Source: Alphaproteobacteria bacterium
GTDB taxonomy: Bacteria; Pseudomonadota; Alphaproteobacteria; Bin95
Direction: 5' to 3'
Length of the DNA: 32,484 nucleotides
NCBI GenBank assembly: GCA_022826185.1
Contig: JAJDVH010000135.1
Coordinates: 1 to 32,484, forward strand
The position numbers and the translations under genes are program-made. How positions within the stretch are numbered: the stretch's first letter is position 1; each line of letters begins with the position of its first letter. This document shows, one piece after another, positions 6,179 through 14,727 of the stretch. The notes under the pieces are model-generated. The model saw nothing but the letters and a program-made list of their open reading frames with translations, was not told the origin of the DNA and ran no database searches.

Positions 6179-9074
6179 GACCGGCCCCGACTGCGCGCTG
6201 GCCAGGCTCATTCTCGCCTGCGGGGAGGCGCATCCGGCTGCCGCGAACCGGCCGGTGGCGCTCGGCGACGCCGAAGTGGTCTGGTATGTCGAGAGCGGAG
6301 CGGTCGACGTGCTTGCCGCCGAATATAACGACGGGCGGATAACCTCTGCGTACAAGCATCTCGCCCGGCTGAATCCGGGCCGGATGGCGTTCGGTGTCAA
6401 TGCCTCCGGCCATTCGATGAAACTCATGGCCAAGGGCCTGCCGGGATCCCGCCTGCGCAGTCTGACGCGCGAACGTTTGCTCGATGAGCTGGCGAGAGCG
6501 GAAAACGCCGGCGGTATCCGGAAATCCCTAGACGCGCAGGTCGATGCCTGGATCGGCAACCTTACCGACGCAGTGGCCCGCGACATGATGGCGAGGCCTC
6601 CTACCGCGCTTCGCCTCGGTCCCGGGCGCATGGCCGGAGCTGGAGTCGCCTCGACCGACCGGGGTGTCGTCTGGCTTGCCGCGCAAGGGCTGGATGCCGG
6701 TTTCCTCGATCTTGCGGATATCGGGTCCGACGAATGGTTCCCGGTTGCCCCGGCCTCATGGGTCCGCCTGCACACGGCGGCAGAGTTCGAATGCAGGTTG
6801 ACCGCCGCCCTCGACAGCGGCCGCTTGTTGCGCAAGGTCTTGCCGGGGTTTCACGAGAGGCTTCTCGATGTGGAGAGCCTCAACCGGCGCCTGTCTCTGG
6901 TCGACGAAGCCAATCTGCAGGTCACCCAGGCGACACGGCGTCAAAACGAAAAGGCCAGGGCCAGGACCGGCCTCAAGGCGCTTTACGACCCGCGCCTTCG
7001 CCCCGAGGACAATGAAACCGCGCTCGGCAAGGCCTTGCGCATGATCGGCAGGCGGGAAGGCATTGACATACGCACGCCGGCTGTCGCGGGCAACAGGCAA
7101 CCGACGCTGAGGGACTATTGTGAAGCATCGGCGGTTCGCGCGCGCCGGGTGCGGTTGACGGAGGAAAGCCGCTGGTGGCTCGGAAACAGCGGCGCCATGC
7201 TGGCTTTTCGCCGGGGAAGCGGGGAGCCTGTGGCACTGCTGCCCGGTCCGGCCGGCCGATACCGGGTCGTGGATCCTGCGACCGGCAGGTCCAGCCGGGC
7301 GGACAGCAAGACCGCGGACGAAATCCGGGATGTCCACCTGCTGTATCCCAGACTGCGCCGCGAGGACGCGACAGGCCTGAAAGACCTGTTGCTTGCGGGG
7401 TGCGCCGGGTCGGCGCTGGATTTGGTCCAACTCGTGCTGGCCGGCCTTGCCGGCGGCACCCTGGCGCTGGCGCCGGCATTTGCCGTCAGCCTGCTGGTCG
7501 GCGCCATGGCGCCGGGCGGCGATGCGGCGATGCTCCTCGAGTTTGCAGCCGTTCTGGCCGGGCTGGCCGCGACTGCCGCCCTGATGCACATTCTTCGCGG
7601 AACAGCGCTCATGCGCGCCGAAGGGCGCTTTGCCGCCCGGGTCGGGGCCGCGATCTGGGACCGCCTGTTGCGCCTTTCCCCGGCTTTCTTTCGCCGCTAC
7701 AGCGCCGGCGAACTCTCGGCGAGATCCATGGTGTTCCAAGATGTAAGGGATCATGTCTCCGGCGTCACCGCCGACGGCGTGCTGTCCGCGCTGTTCCTGG
7801 TTCCGGCGCTTGGGCTGCTCTTCTACTACGATGTCCGGCTCGGCTGGGTCGCCCTCCTGCTCGCGGCGGCCATGATCGGGGTCACGGGCGCTTTCTGCCT
7901 GTCCCAGATCGAACCGCAGCGCCGCTATCTCGAAACCTCGCGCAGGCTGGCAGGGGACATCCAGCAGTTCCTCACCGGCATTGCGAAACTGCGCACCACC
8001 GGAGCCGAGGACTCGGCCTTTGCCGCCTGGGCCAGGCAGTATCTGCATCACAAGCAGGCCGAAATCCGGCTGTCGGTCCTCGGCGAGCATCTTGCGGCCT
8101 TCGGCGCCGCAACACCCTGCGTGGCAAGCGCAGTCCTCTTCTCGGCGGTCGCCGCGCAGGACGCGCGCGGTTTCGAGACGGCCGACTTCCTCGCAGTGCA
8201 TATCGCGGTCATGGTTCTGTGCATGTCCGTCATCACGCTCGGAAACTCCGCCCGGGCGATCGCCTTCATCAAACCGGCCTGCGAGCATGTCGCCCCCATC
8301 CTGGCGAGCCCGGTGTCCGCAGGTTCCGGCGGTCGGGATCGGCCGGTGCTTGCAGGAGGGATACTCTTCGACAGGGTGGGATTTGCCTACTCCGAAAGCG
8401 GATCGAAGGTGCTGGACGATGTTTCGATCCATGTGGAGCCCGGCGAGTTCGTCGCCATCGTCGGCGAATCCGGCTCAGGCAAGAGTACCCTGTTCAGAAT
8501 TGCGCTCGGGCTGGAAACACCGGTCTCGGGGGCCGTTTACTATGACGGTCGGGATCTGGCCCATCTGGACCTCGGCGCGGTCAGGCGACAGACAGGCGTG
8601 GTCGTTCAGAACGGCGCCCTGCAGCCCGGCAGCGTTCTCGACAATATCGTCGGCAACAACGAGGAACTCACCGAGGAGGACGCCTGGCGAGTTGCCCGGC
8701 AGGCCGGCATTGAGGAGGAAATCCGCGCCATGCCGATGGGGCTCCATACCCAGGTAGGCGGGAATCCCGCAAACTTTTCCGGCGGCCAAAGCCAGCGGAT
8801 ATTGATTGCGGCCGCGCTGGTGCGCGAGCCCCGCATCGTTTTCCTCGATGAGCCCACGAGCTGGCTGGATACCCGAAGCCAGGCGCTGACGATGCAGGGC
8901 ATCGAGGACTCCACCAGCACCCGCCTGGTCATCGCGCACCGCCTCTCCACGATTCGCATGGCCAACCGGATCTACGTGCTGCAGGGCGCGCGCGTAGCGC
9001 AATCCGGCAGCTATGAGGAGCTGCTTGCAGCACAAGGCCCGTTCCGCGACCTGGCCCTGCGCCAGACGGCCTGA
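6171..9074 (+). CDS. NHLM-type ABC transporter, permease/ATPase with N-terminal accessory domain
   Basis: A 967-residue protein from GTG 6171, overlapping the C39 transporter gene. It has a long N-terminal part (about 1-390) with a cyclic-nucleotide-binding-like beta segment (VWYVESGAVDVLAAEY, later LARLNPGRMAFGV) but no C39 catalytic residues. A six-helix ABC membrane domain follows at about 410-710, then an ATPase with Walker A GESGSGKST near 765, signature FSGGQSQRI near 869, Walker B IVFLDEPTS and H-loop VIAHRLST. Length and layout match the second ABC protein that accompanies the C39 transporter in NHLP systems, so the two probably form a heteromeric exporter. A full-length membrane-fusion partner is lacking in the locus. 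Confidence 0.93.
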   Translation: MIETGPDCALARLILACGEAHPAAANRPVALGDAEVVWYVESGAVDVLAAEYNDGRITSAYKHLARLNPGRMAFGVNASGHSMKLMAKGLPGSRLRSLTRERLLDELARAENAGGIRKSLDAQVDAWIGNLTDAVARDMMARPPTALRLGPGRMAGAGVASTDRGVVWLAAQGLDAGFLDLADIGSDEWFPVAPASWVRLHTAAEFECRLTAALDSGRLLRKVLPGFHERLLDVESLNRRLSLVDEANLQVTQATRRQNEKARARTGLKALYDPRLRPEDNETALGKALRMIGRREGIDIRTPAVAGNRQPTLRDYCEASAVRARRVRLTEESRWWLGNSGAMLAFRRGSGEPVALLPGPAGRYRVVDPATGRSSRADSKTADEIRDVHLLYPRLRREDATGLKDLLLAGCAGSALDLVQLVLAGLAGGTLALAPAFAVSLLVGAMAPGGDAAMLLEFAAVLAGLAATAALMHILRGTALMRAEGRFAARVGAAIWDRLLRLSPAFFRRYSAGELSARSMVFQDVRDHVSGVTADGVLSALFLVPALGLLFYYDVRLGWVALLLAAAMIGVTGAFCLSQIEPQRRYLETSRRLAGDIQQFLTGIAKLRTTGAEDSAFAAWARQYLHHKQAEIRLSVLGEHLAAFGAATPCVASAVLFSAVAAQDARGFETADFLAVHIAVMVLCMSVITLGNSARAIAFIKPACEHVAPILASPVSAGSGGRDRPVLAGGILFDRVGFAYSESGSKVLDDVSIHVEPGEFVAIVGESGSGKSTLFRIALGLETPVSGAVYYDGRDLAHLDLGAVRRQTGVVVQNGALQPGSVLDNIVGNNEELTEEDAWRVARQAGIEEEIRAMPMGLHTQVGGNPANFSGGQSQRILIAAALVREPRIVFLDEPTSWLDTRSQALTMQGIEDSTSTRLVIAHRLSTIRMANRIYVLQGARVAQSGSYEELLAAQGPFRDLALRQTA

Positions 9075-9088
9075 AGAGGGGCGGCAAA

Positions 9089-9277
9089 ATGAGCCGGTTC
9101 CCGTTCTTCGTCGATGCGCCGTTCGACATCAACTTCAGGAATCGGGAGCTTGTCCCGATCCGCTTCCATGACTATTGCTCGCAGTCGGTCATGGTGGCGA
9201 CTCTGAGGATCGCCGGATTTCAGGCTACGCTTCACGGTCGGCGGGCCGGACCCGTAACATCAACGCTCCTGTTCTGA
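9089..9277 (+). pseudogene. Truncated CmcJ-like oxygenase fragment
   Basis: A 62-codon frame reading FPFFVDAPFDINFRNRELV and ending HGRRAGPVTSTLLF. Its first residues match the N-terminus of the CmcJ-like protein at 2060-3034 (LPPFLDAPF). The rest matches a later part of the same protein (VEAPVDLDFGNRSQV and HGFRVGRVTG). This looks like an internally deleted copy in which two similar stretches, DAPF and EAPV, became joined, followed by loss of the catalytic part: no H-x-D and no distal His are present. A GAGGGGCGG before the ATG means it may still be translated. A small accessory protein is possible, but the catalytic role is gone. Confidence 0.5.
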
Positions 9278-9285
9278 GGACACAG

Positions 9286-10209
9286 ATGCCCCAAATGGTT
9301 TCGCAATCGCTTTGGTCGGCTGCACAGGCCGCCATTGCTCGCGGGCTCGATTTTCTCGAGTCGGCGGTGGGGCCGGATGGCGCCTGGCGCTGCAACTATT
9401 ACGGGACCTTCCAACTCGAAGAGGATCGAATTCCCCCCTTCGTGGCTGCTCTCGGCGTAGTCGCTCTCCAGTCCTGCCCCCCCCCGCAACGTAGTGGAAA
9501 CAGTCTCTCCCGCTCCCGCGGCTGCATCCTTTCCCACATAAAGTTCCCCGGCATCTGGCGCTGGGCGCCGCACGGCTTCGAGGTCGATTCCACGTCCGTT
9601 TGCTCGCTCGCTGTCGGGCGCCATAGCCATCCCTGGCTCTTCTTCGGACGGAATGTGCAGCCCGTCCTGTCCTGCCGCGACGACAATGGCCGGTTCCTGA
9701 CATGGATGAGCTCGTTCGGCCCGTTCGGGATGCCCAATGACGACGACCCGATCGTCAATGCCAATGTCGTTACCTATCTGGGCGACCGGGAGGAGACACG
9801 ACCCGTTCAGCAATGGATCGAGCGCCTGATTGTCGAGGACCGGGTGCCGGGTTCGTCCATCTGGTACAACCCCATGGACCTCTATTGCAGCGTCAGCCGC
9901 GCGAGCTGTATTGCGCCACCGGCCTTTGAGACCGTACGGCTCGCGCTCGGGAACCGCATCCGGGAGTTTGCGCCCGAGACCGCCTACCGGGCGGCCCAGA
10001 TAATTTCCTCACTGGACATGCTCGCAGACGGGACAAATGCCGACCTGATCGCGCGGCGCGCGGAGCAACTGGTCGACATGCAGCGCGCCGATGGCGGCTG
10101 GCCCCCCACGGAGTTCCTGCGCGCTCCCGAAGGCTCGCGCATCTATGTCTCCGAGGCGCTGACCGCGGCGTATTGCGTGGAGGCCCTTTCTCGTCTGGCC
10201 CGGTCGTGA
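9286..10209 (+). CDS. Terpenoid-cyclase-like / prenyltransferase-type alpha-barrel protein
   Basis: A 307-residue protein from ATG 9286 (MPQMVSQSLW), with GAGG six bases upstream. The QW-like repeats of the squalene-cyclase/prenyltransferase superfamily are visible: ARGLDFLESAVGPDGAW near the start, and MQRADGGWPPTEFL with IYVSEALTAAYCVEAL at the end. The class II cyclase DxDD position reads E-V-D-S-T (Glu99 to Thr103), so only the middle Asp is kept; cyclase activity by the usual acid mechanism is therefore uncertain. A run of nine C at 9477-9485 lies inside the gene. The stop overlaps the next start (GTGA at 10206-10209), so the two proteins are probably made together. A role in RiPP tailoring with an isoprenoid is inference from context. 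Confidence 0.75.
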   Translation: MPQMVSQSLWSAAQAAIARGLDFLESAVGPDGAWRCNYYGTFQLEEDRIPPFVAALGVVALQSCPPPQRSGNSLSRSRGCILSHIKFPGIWRWAPHGFEVDSTSVCSLAVGRHSHPWLFFGRNVQPVLSCRDDNGRFLTWMSSFGPFGMPNDDDPIVNANVVTYLGDREETRPVQQWIERLIVEDRVPGSSIWYNPMDLYCSVSRASCIAPPAFETVRLALGNRIREFAPETAYRAAQIISSLDMLADGTNADLIARRAEQLVDMQRADGGWPPTEFLRAPEGSRIYVSEALTAAYCVEALSRLARS

Positions 10210-11258
10210 CCGGGGCGTTCCATCTGCGGGATGTGCTGCTCGGGCTTCGTTCGCAGTTCCCTGCCGCGTTGCTCGATGGACAGGGCTGGGACTGCCTGCT
10301 GCAGCGCGTCGGCGGGCTGCCCGCTGAGGCGGCCGCCGCATGCGGTTTCGAGTTCCGGCTCGGCGAGCCGGAACCGGCTGCGGACTTTTCCGTCGTGATA
10401 ACACCCGGCCCGGTCGCGCAGCACTATGTCGCCAGCGGCCTGCGGGCGCCGCCGGCCACCGTAGAGTCCTGGCTCAGCAGGCATCTTGCCCGCAAGTCGG
10501 GGCGGGACGACTGGATCGACTGGATTCTGTTGGCCTATGACCTCATTGACGCGCCGTCGGGCCGACAGCTTGCTCCGGCCGTCTATCTGAGCCCCGCCCT
10601 CTCGCGTGCGCCAGCCTCGGGAGCGCTTTGGTCGCAGCTTCTGGTGGACACTCTCGGGAGGGTGGCCGGGCGGCCCCTGGAGGTCCAGGAACGAGTTTCG
10701 CTATGCCGGGCTCTTCAGGCCGTGCCATCGACAGCCACTGTCGTCTTCGCCGCGGTGGCTCCGGATCGCACGCCGAGGGCGATCCGGCTGATTGTCACGG
10801 GAATTTCCACCCCTCGGCTGCTGTCCTTTCTCGACCGGCTCGAATGGCCCGGCTCGCTCACCATGGCTGCCCGGGCGCTGGCCGCCATGGAGAGCGTGTC
10901 CAACAGCGTCATGGCGTCCTTCGATATCACATCCGATGGAATCGCGCCGAGGCTGGGGTTTGAAATGTATCCGAGCTATCCGGCGTGCCCCGACCCCGCC
11001 GGGATTCGCGCCCTGGTGAGAACCTGGATCACGACCCGAAGATCCGAATGGACCCGCCTGATCGACCGCCTTGAAGAAACCGGGCTATGCCTGCCGGACA
11101 AGGCGCGCGGCCTGCTGGACTGGCCGAGACGCCACAGTGTCTTTGCCAAGCAAGGAGCATTTCGCCTGCATATGGGGATCAATCACGTCAAGATCGTTCT
11201 GGCCGGCGAGTGCCTGCAGGCAAAGGCCTATGCCGGATTGAAGGTCTTTCCGCTTTGA
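10206..11258 (+). CDS. Uncharacterised RiPP-locus protein, possibly ABBA-fold prenyltransferase-like
   Basis: A 350-residue protein starting at GTG 10206, which overlaps the stop of the cyclase-like gene. I do not recognise a named family with certainty. It shows PAADFSVVITPGPVAQHY, a WILLAYDLIDAP stretch, RTPRAIRLIVTGIS, WPGS, PRLGFEMYPS, and a C-terminal INHVKIVLAGECLQAKAYAGL. Alternating beta strands ending in lGFElyp-like and KAYxGL-like segments recall ABBA prenyltransferases such as the cyanobactin PatF/LynF group; that is a fold-level suspicion only. A second, broken copy lies at 1-1038, so the locus once held two. Pairing with a terpene-cyclase-like protein and a core containing Tyr, Ser and Thr makes peptide prenylation a testable idea. 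Confidence 0.7.
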   Translation: MTGAFHLRDVLLGLRSQFPAALLDGQGWDCLLQRVGGLPAEAAAACGFEFRLGEPEPAADFSVVITPGPVAQHYVASGLRAPPATVESWLSRHLARKSGRDDWIDWILLAYDLIDAPSGRQLAPAVYLSPALSRAPASGALWSQLLVDTLGRVAGRPLEVQERVSLCRALQAVPSTATVVFAAVAPDRTPRAIRLIVTGISTPRLLSFLDRLEWPGSLTMAARALAAMESVSNSVMASFDITSDGIAPRLGFEMYPSYPACPDPAGIRALVRTWITTRRSEWTRLIDRLEETGLCLPDKARGLLDWPRRHSVFAKQGAFRLHMGINHVKIVLAGECLQAKAYAGLKVFPL

Positions 11259-11444
11259 AAACGGGCGGCGCCCCAGTCGATTTGCGGTCGCGCCTGTAAC
11301 CGGATAACAGTCTCGGTCACCCCCTTGGTCTGTTTCGTGATGCAATGGCCGTTGTTATCATCCGTTCCCCTTACTGTTCCGGCTTGGCCGCCTCGTGGCG
11401 ATGCAAGGTTGGAGCGGGTTCCCTTCGCCGGTTTCGACGCTCCC

Positions 11445-12367
11445 ATGATCTGCCGTCTTTCCAATTCAACCAATGTCCGGGATGTCGTCGATGGCCTGAA
11501 TGAGGCTGGCGTCGTCATCGTCGAGACATTGTTGTCCGACCGGATCTGGATTCATCGCTCGGTGAGGCACCGATCCTGGGTCACGTGTTCACCGGCCAGC
11601 GCGCCAAGACCGTCGATACGGTAGTCAAGCGTAGCGAAACCTATCGCCGTATGCTGATGTCAGAGCTCTTCTCGGGCGCGGTGGGGACGATTCTGGGGGC
11701 GAATTGCAACACCTGGCGCCTGTCGGCGAGCTCCGCCATGTCCGTCCATGGGGGCGGCGAAATGCAGGTTCTTCATCGTGACGAGGACCTCTACGGGACT
11801 TATGTCGACCGTTCGCCCGAAGCGCCGCGATCACCACCATCCTGGCGTTGACCGACTTCGCAGAAGAAAATGCCGCGACCCGGTTTGTTCCCAGGAGTCA
11901 CCGGTGGCCTATGGATAGGGAGGCCGACGAAAGCAAGGTCATTACGCGACGATGAAGCGCAGTTCGCTGGCACTGTGGCTGGGCAAGACATTGCACGGGT
12001 TGAGCGTGAACCGTACGAACACTGCGCGAACCGGCATCATCACCATCTGTTCGGCAGGCTGATTGCGTCAGGCGGAGAATTTCTACGGTTCCGTCCCGAA
12101 AAGCTCGCCGGGACGTTCCCGGTCGAGATCAGGCGAATGCTTGGCTGGCAGGCCAATAACAAATTCATGGGCCGCACCATTGCCGACGAGGCGTTTGCAA
12201 AATGGCTCGACCAGGGACGCGAAGCGCCGGAAGTCGATAAGGATGCGGAGATTATCCGCGATGCGTTGTGGGGCCTAATTCAGGAAGGAAAGCTTTTCAT
12301 CCGGCGGGGCGGCTATGTCGTCAGGCGGGGCCGCGGGCGCGTGATCGTCGAACCCGCCGGGGAGTAA
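11445..12367 (+). pseudogene. Decayed phytanoyl-CoA dioxygenase (PhyH)-like gene
   Basis: Pieces in successive frames follow the order of a PhyH protein: DVVDGLNEAGVVIVETLLSD (from about 11480), then LGHVFTGQRAKTVDTVVKRSETYRRML, GGGEMQVLHRDEDLYG with the H-x-D iron ligands, ITTILALTDFAEENAATRFVPRSH, MKRSSLALWLGKTLHGLSVNRTN with the distal His and Arg region, then LRQAENFYGSVP and TFPVEIRRMLGW. Frames switch near 11560, 11820, 11945 and 12100. A TGA at 12060-12062 stands where PhyH proteins usually have Trp. The last 60 codons (to 12367, IRDALWGLIQEGKLFIRRGGYVVRRGRG) do not look like PhyH, and I cannot place them. It was probably a third or fourth oxygenase of the RiPP locus, now dead. Confidence 0.8.
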
Positions 12368-12583
12368 TCGTTCGGCCGGTTGTCGGCTGGACAGCTCTGC
12401 AAGGGGGCGGCCGGACCATGCAACCGGTTCCGGTCGTTTCAGGTTTTCAACCTTGACCGCAATGGCCTGCAAACGCCACGATTGCCGTGCGTCGAATATC
12501 GCGAGGACGGACCGGTCGAGCGTATTCCGACGGAACCGGTCCTGAACGCGGAAACCGTTCGACGGAACAAGGAGAGCGATCCA

Positions 12584-12871
12584 ATGAACAAATCGGACCT
12601 TGTGCGGCATGTGGCCGGCGAAACCGGAATGAGCAGGTCTGCCGCCGAGGCTGCGGTCAATGCGGTGCTGTCCGGCATCGCCGGGTCGCTGGCCCGGGAC
12701 GAACCGGTCAGCCTCCTGGGGTTCGGGACGTTTGCCGCCCGGCACCGGCCGGCCCGCACCGCCCGCAACCCGCGTACCGGCGAGACCATTGCCGTCGCGG
12801 CGTCCACCAGAGCGGCGTTCAAACCCGGAAAGTCGCTGAAGAACGCCCTGAACGCAGGCGCAGGGTCGTGA
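12584..12871 (+). CDS. HU/IHF-family DNA-binding protein
   Basis: A 95-residue protein with the classic HU layout: MNKSDLVRHVAGETGMSRSAAEAAVNAVL helices, then VSLLGFGTFAARHRPARTARNPRTGETI, with the strand-to-arm GFGTF and the RNPRTGE arm, and a C-terminal FKPGKSLKNALN. The arm carries the usual Arg and Asn-Pro residues for minor-groove binding and bending. ATG 12584 follows AAGGAGAG with good spacing; longer versions of the frame have no support. It acts in nucleoid structure or as an accessory protein in site-specific DNA events. It stands alone between the decayed PhyH gene and the exporter operon, so it may belong to a mobile segment or simply be an extra HU copy. Confidence 0.93.
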   Translation: MNKSDLVRHVAGETGMSRSAAEAAVNAVLSGIAGSLARDEPVSLLGFGTFAARHRPARTARNPRTGETIAVAASTRAAFKPGKSLKNALNAGAGS

Positions 12872-13293
12872 ACCCGGATTGCCGTCTGTTCGGCGACAAG
12901 TGAGGAGCGACTGGCCTGACAGATTGAAGGCGCGTTCTGTACAGGCGCGAAGATCATCGGGTGGCGCCGACATTCGAGATGTGCCGAGGAAGCGACTGCG
13001 CCGCACCAGGCAATGAAGCCGGGCCTCGGTATCGTTCATTGGTGACGATGGCTATACCGGGCATTCCTTGAGGTCGCCTTCGAACGGGCCGGCGCAACGC
13101 CCTGCCGGGAACGCCATCGCGGGGATGAGTTTCCGGTCCGGCGGGAAAGAGGTTGACACGTCTTTCGGTACTCCCGCCAATTCCCGCCCGAGTTGAACAT
13201 CCTCCGGGGGGCCATGTTTTTTCTGCGATCCGGTTTCCGTCCCGGGCGGGCGCGTAGAACGGGGCCCGGAAGCGGTGGGCGGCGTTGCGGACC
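12872..13293. other. Intergenic region upstream of the exporter operon
   Basis: About 420 bases without a recognisable gene; open frames on the minus strand look like shadows. The clearest regulatory signal is the TTGACA-led promoter candidate at 13153-13181. Confidence 0.5.
13153..13181 (+). promoter_or_regulatory. Candidate promoter of the TolC/MacAB-like operon
   Basis: A perfect -35 TTGACA (13153-13158), 17 bases, then GCCAAT (13176-13181), a weak -10. It is the only good -35 box in the 420-base gap, and lies about 110 bases before the first gene. Confidence 0.35.
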
Positions 13294-14727
13294 ATGAGGC
13301 TGGCACCATCCGGAACGTGGGCGGCGGGCAGGGTTGCGAGGCATTTCGGCGTCCTCCTGTGCCTCATGGCGCTGCTCTCCGCCCCCATGTCTGCCAAGGC
13401 GCAGGAGCGCCCCGCCTGCGAGGGCAATGTCTGCGAACTGACGCTGGAGGACGCCATCGCCCTGGCTCTGGAGCGCAACCGTCCGCTTCTGAACAGCCGG
13501 CTCGACCGGGAGGTGCGGCGGTTTTCTCTGGATGTGGCCGAGGACCGCTGGAGCCCCCGGGTAACCGTCGGTCCTTTCGCCAGCAGGGACCGGCAGGACC
13601 AGAAGGCCGGCGTGGGCGCCCGCACGGAGCTGCGCGTGCCCACCGGCGGGGCGTTCTCGCTCGGATGGGACGAGACCCTGTCCCGGCGGTTCGAGGGCGC
13701 CGCCTCGCAGAGCTTCCGCTTTTCCCAGCCCTTGCTGAAAGGCGCGTGGGCCGATATCGACAGCGCGCCGGTGCGCCAGGCGCGGCTTGCGGAGCGGACC
13801 GACATGCTCGCCTTCCGCAACACGGCGGCGGACTTGGTCGTGTCAGTCATCGGAGCGTATCGGGCGTTGATCGGAGCGGTGCGGCAGGTGGAGATCGGCG
13901 AGGCCTCGTTGCGGCGCGCGCGCGAACAGCTTGCGGCGACGCGCGCGCTGATCGGGGCGGGGCGCGTGGCCGAGCGCGAAGCCGGGCGGTCGGAGGCGGC
14001 GATCGCCAACCGGGAACTGGCGCTGGTGCGGGCGCGGAACCGCCTGGAGGCGGCGCAATTCGGGCTGATCGGCATTCTGGAGCTGGACAGCCGGGTGCGG
14101 ATTCGCCCGCTGGAGGAGCTGAGGGCCGAGCGGCGGGACGCCGCCTTTCAGCCGGCGCTGGAGGAGGCGCTGCGCGACCGCCCCGACTACCTGCAGGCCG
14201 GGCTTCGGGTCGAGAGCGCCCGGATCGCGCTGGCGGTGGCCCGCAACAACCTGTTGCCGGACCTTTCCGTCGGCGTCCAGTGGGACCATAACGACGCGGG
14301 CCGGACAGACAGCACGGTGCGTATGGACGCCACGATTCCCCTGAACGACCGGGCGCCCGAGCTTGAACGCCTCCGGGCCCGCAACGCGCTGAAGAAGGCG
14401 GAGAGGAGCGTTGTCGAGCTGCGCGAGTCGATCGGCGTGGCGCTGCGCCAGGCGGCGAACGATGTCGAGGTCGGGCTGCGCGTGGCGGAACTGGCGGGCG
14501 ATGCGCGCGCGCTGGCGGAGAGGAACCTTGCGGTGGAGGAGGCGAAGTTCGGCCAGGGCCTGTCGTCCACCTTCGAGGTGGCGGCGTCGGAGGAGGAGCT
14601 GGTGCGGGCGGAGCAGGCCGAGGCGGACGCCATCCTCGCCTATCTCGATGCGCTGACGCGGCTCGACCGGACGGCGGGGCGCACGCTGGACCGGTGGGGC
14701 ATCCGGCTTGAGGCGGCGGCGCGATGA
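13294..14727 (+). CDS. TolC-family outer-membrane channel protein
   Basis: A 477-residue protein beginning MRLAPSGTWAAG with a signal peptide (hydrophobic FGVLLCLMALLSAPMSAKA, cut before QERPAC). It has two TolC-type helical repeats: LTLEDAIALALERNRPLLNSRL near residue 50, and the long coiled-coil stretch RRAREQLAATRALIGAGRVAEREAGRSEA. The second repeat starts around ALEEALRDRPDYLQAGLRVESARIALAVARNNLLPDL. The length fits the family. It forms a trimeric outer-membrane exit duct. The stop overlaps the start of the adaptor gene (ATGA at 14724-14727), so the two are coupled. A start three codons upstream (TTG) is less likely. Confidence 0.9.
   Translation: MRLAPSGTWAAGRVARHFGVLLCLMALLSAPMSAKAQERPACEGNVCELTLEDAIALALERNRPLLNSRLDREVRRFSLDVAEDRWSPRVTVGPFASRDRQDQKAGVGARTELRVPTGGAFSLGWDETLSRRFEGAASQSFRFSQPLLKGAWADIDSAPVRQARLAERTDMLAFRNTAADLVVSVIGAYRALIGAVRQVEIGEASLRRAREQLAATRALIGAGRVAEREAGRSEAAIANRELALVRARNRLEAAQFGLIGILELDSRVRIRPLEELRAERRDAAFQPALEEALRDRPDYLQAGLRVESARIALAVARNNLLPDLSVGVQWDHNDAGRTDSTVRMDATIPLNDRAPELERLRARNALKKAERSVVELRESIGVALRQAANDVEVGLRVAELAGDARALAERNLAVEEAKFGQGLSSTFEVAASEEELVRAEQAEADAILAYLDALTRLDRTAGRTLDRWGIRLEAAAR

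Noticed and set aside
4751-6835. 694-codon open frame on the minus strand
   Set aside because: It is antisense to the two ABC transporter genes, whose ATPase and C39 motifs are all present; the minus translation has no family marks and only reflects high GC content.
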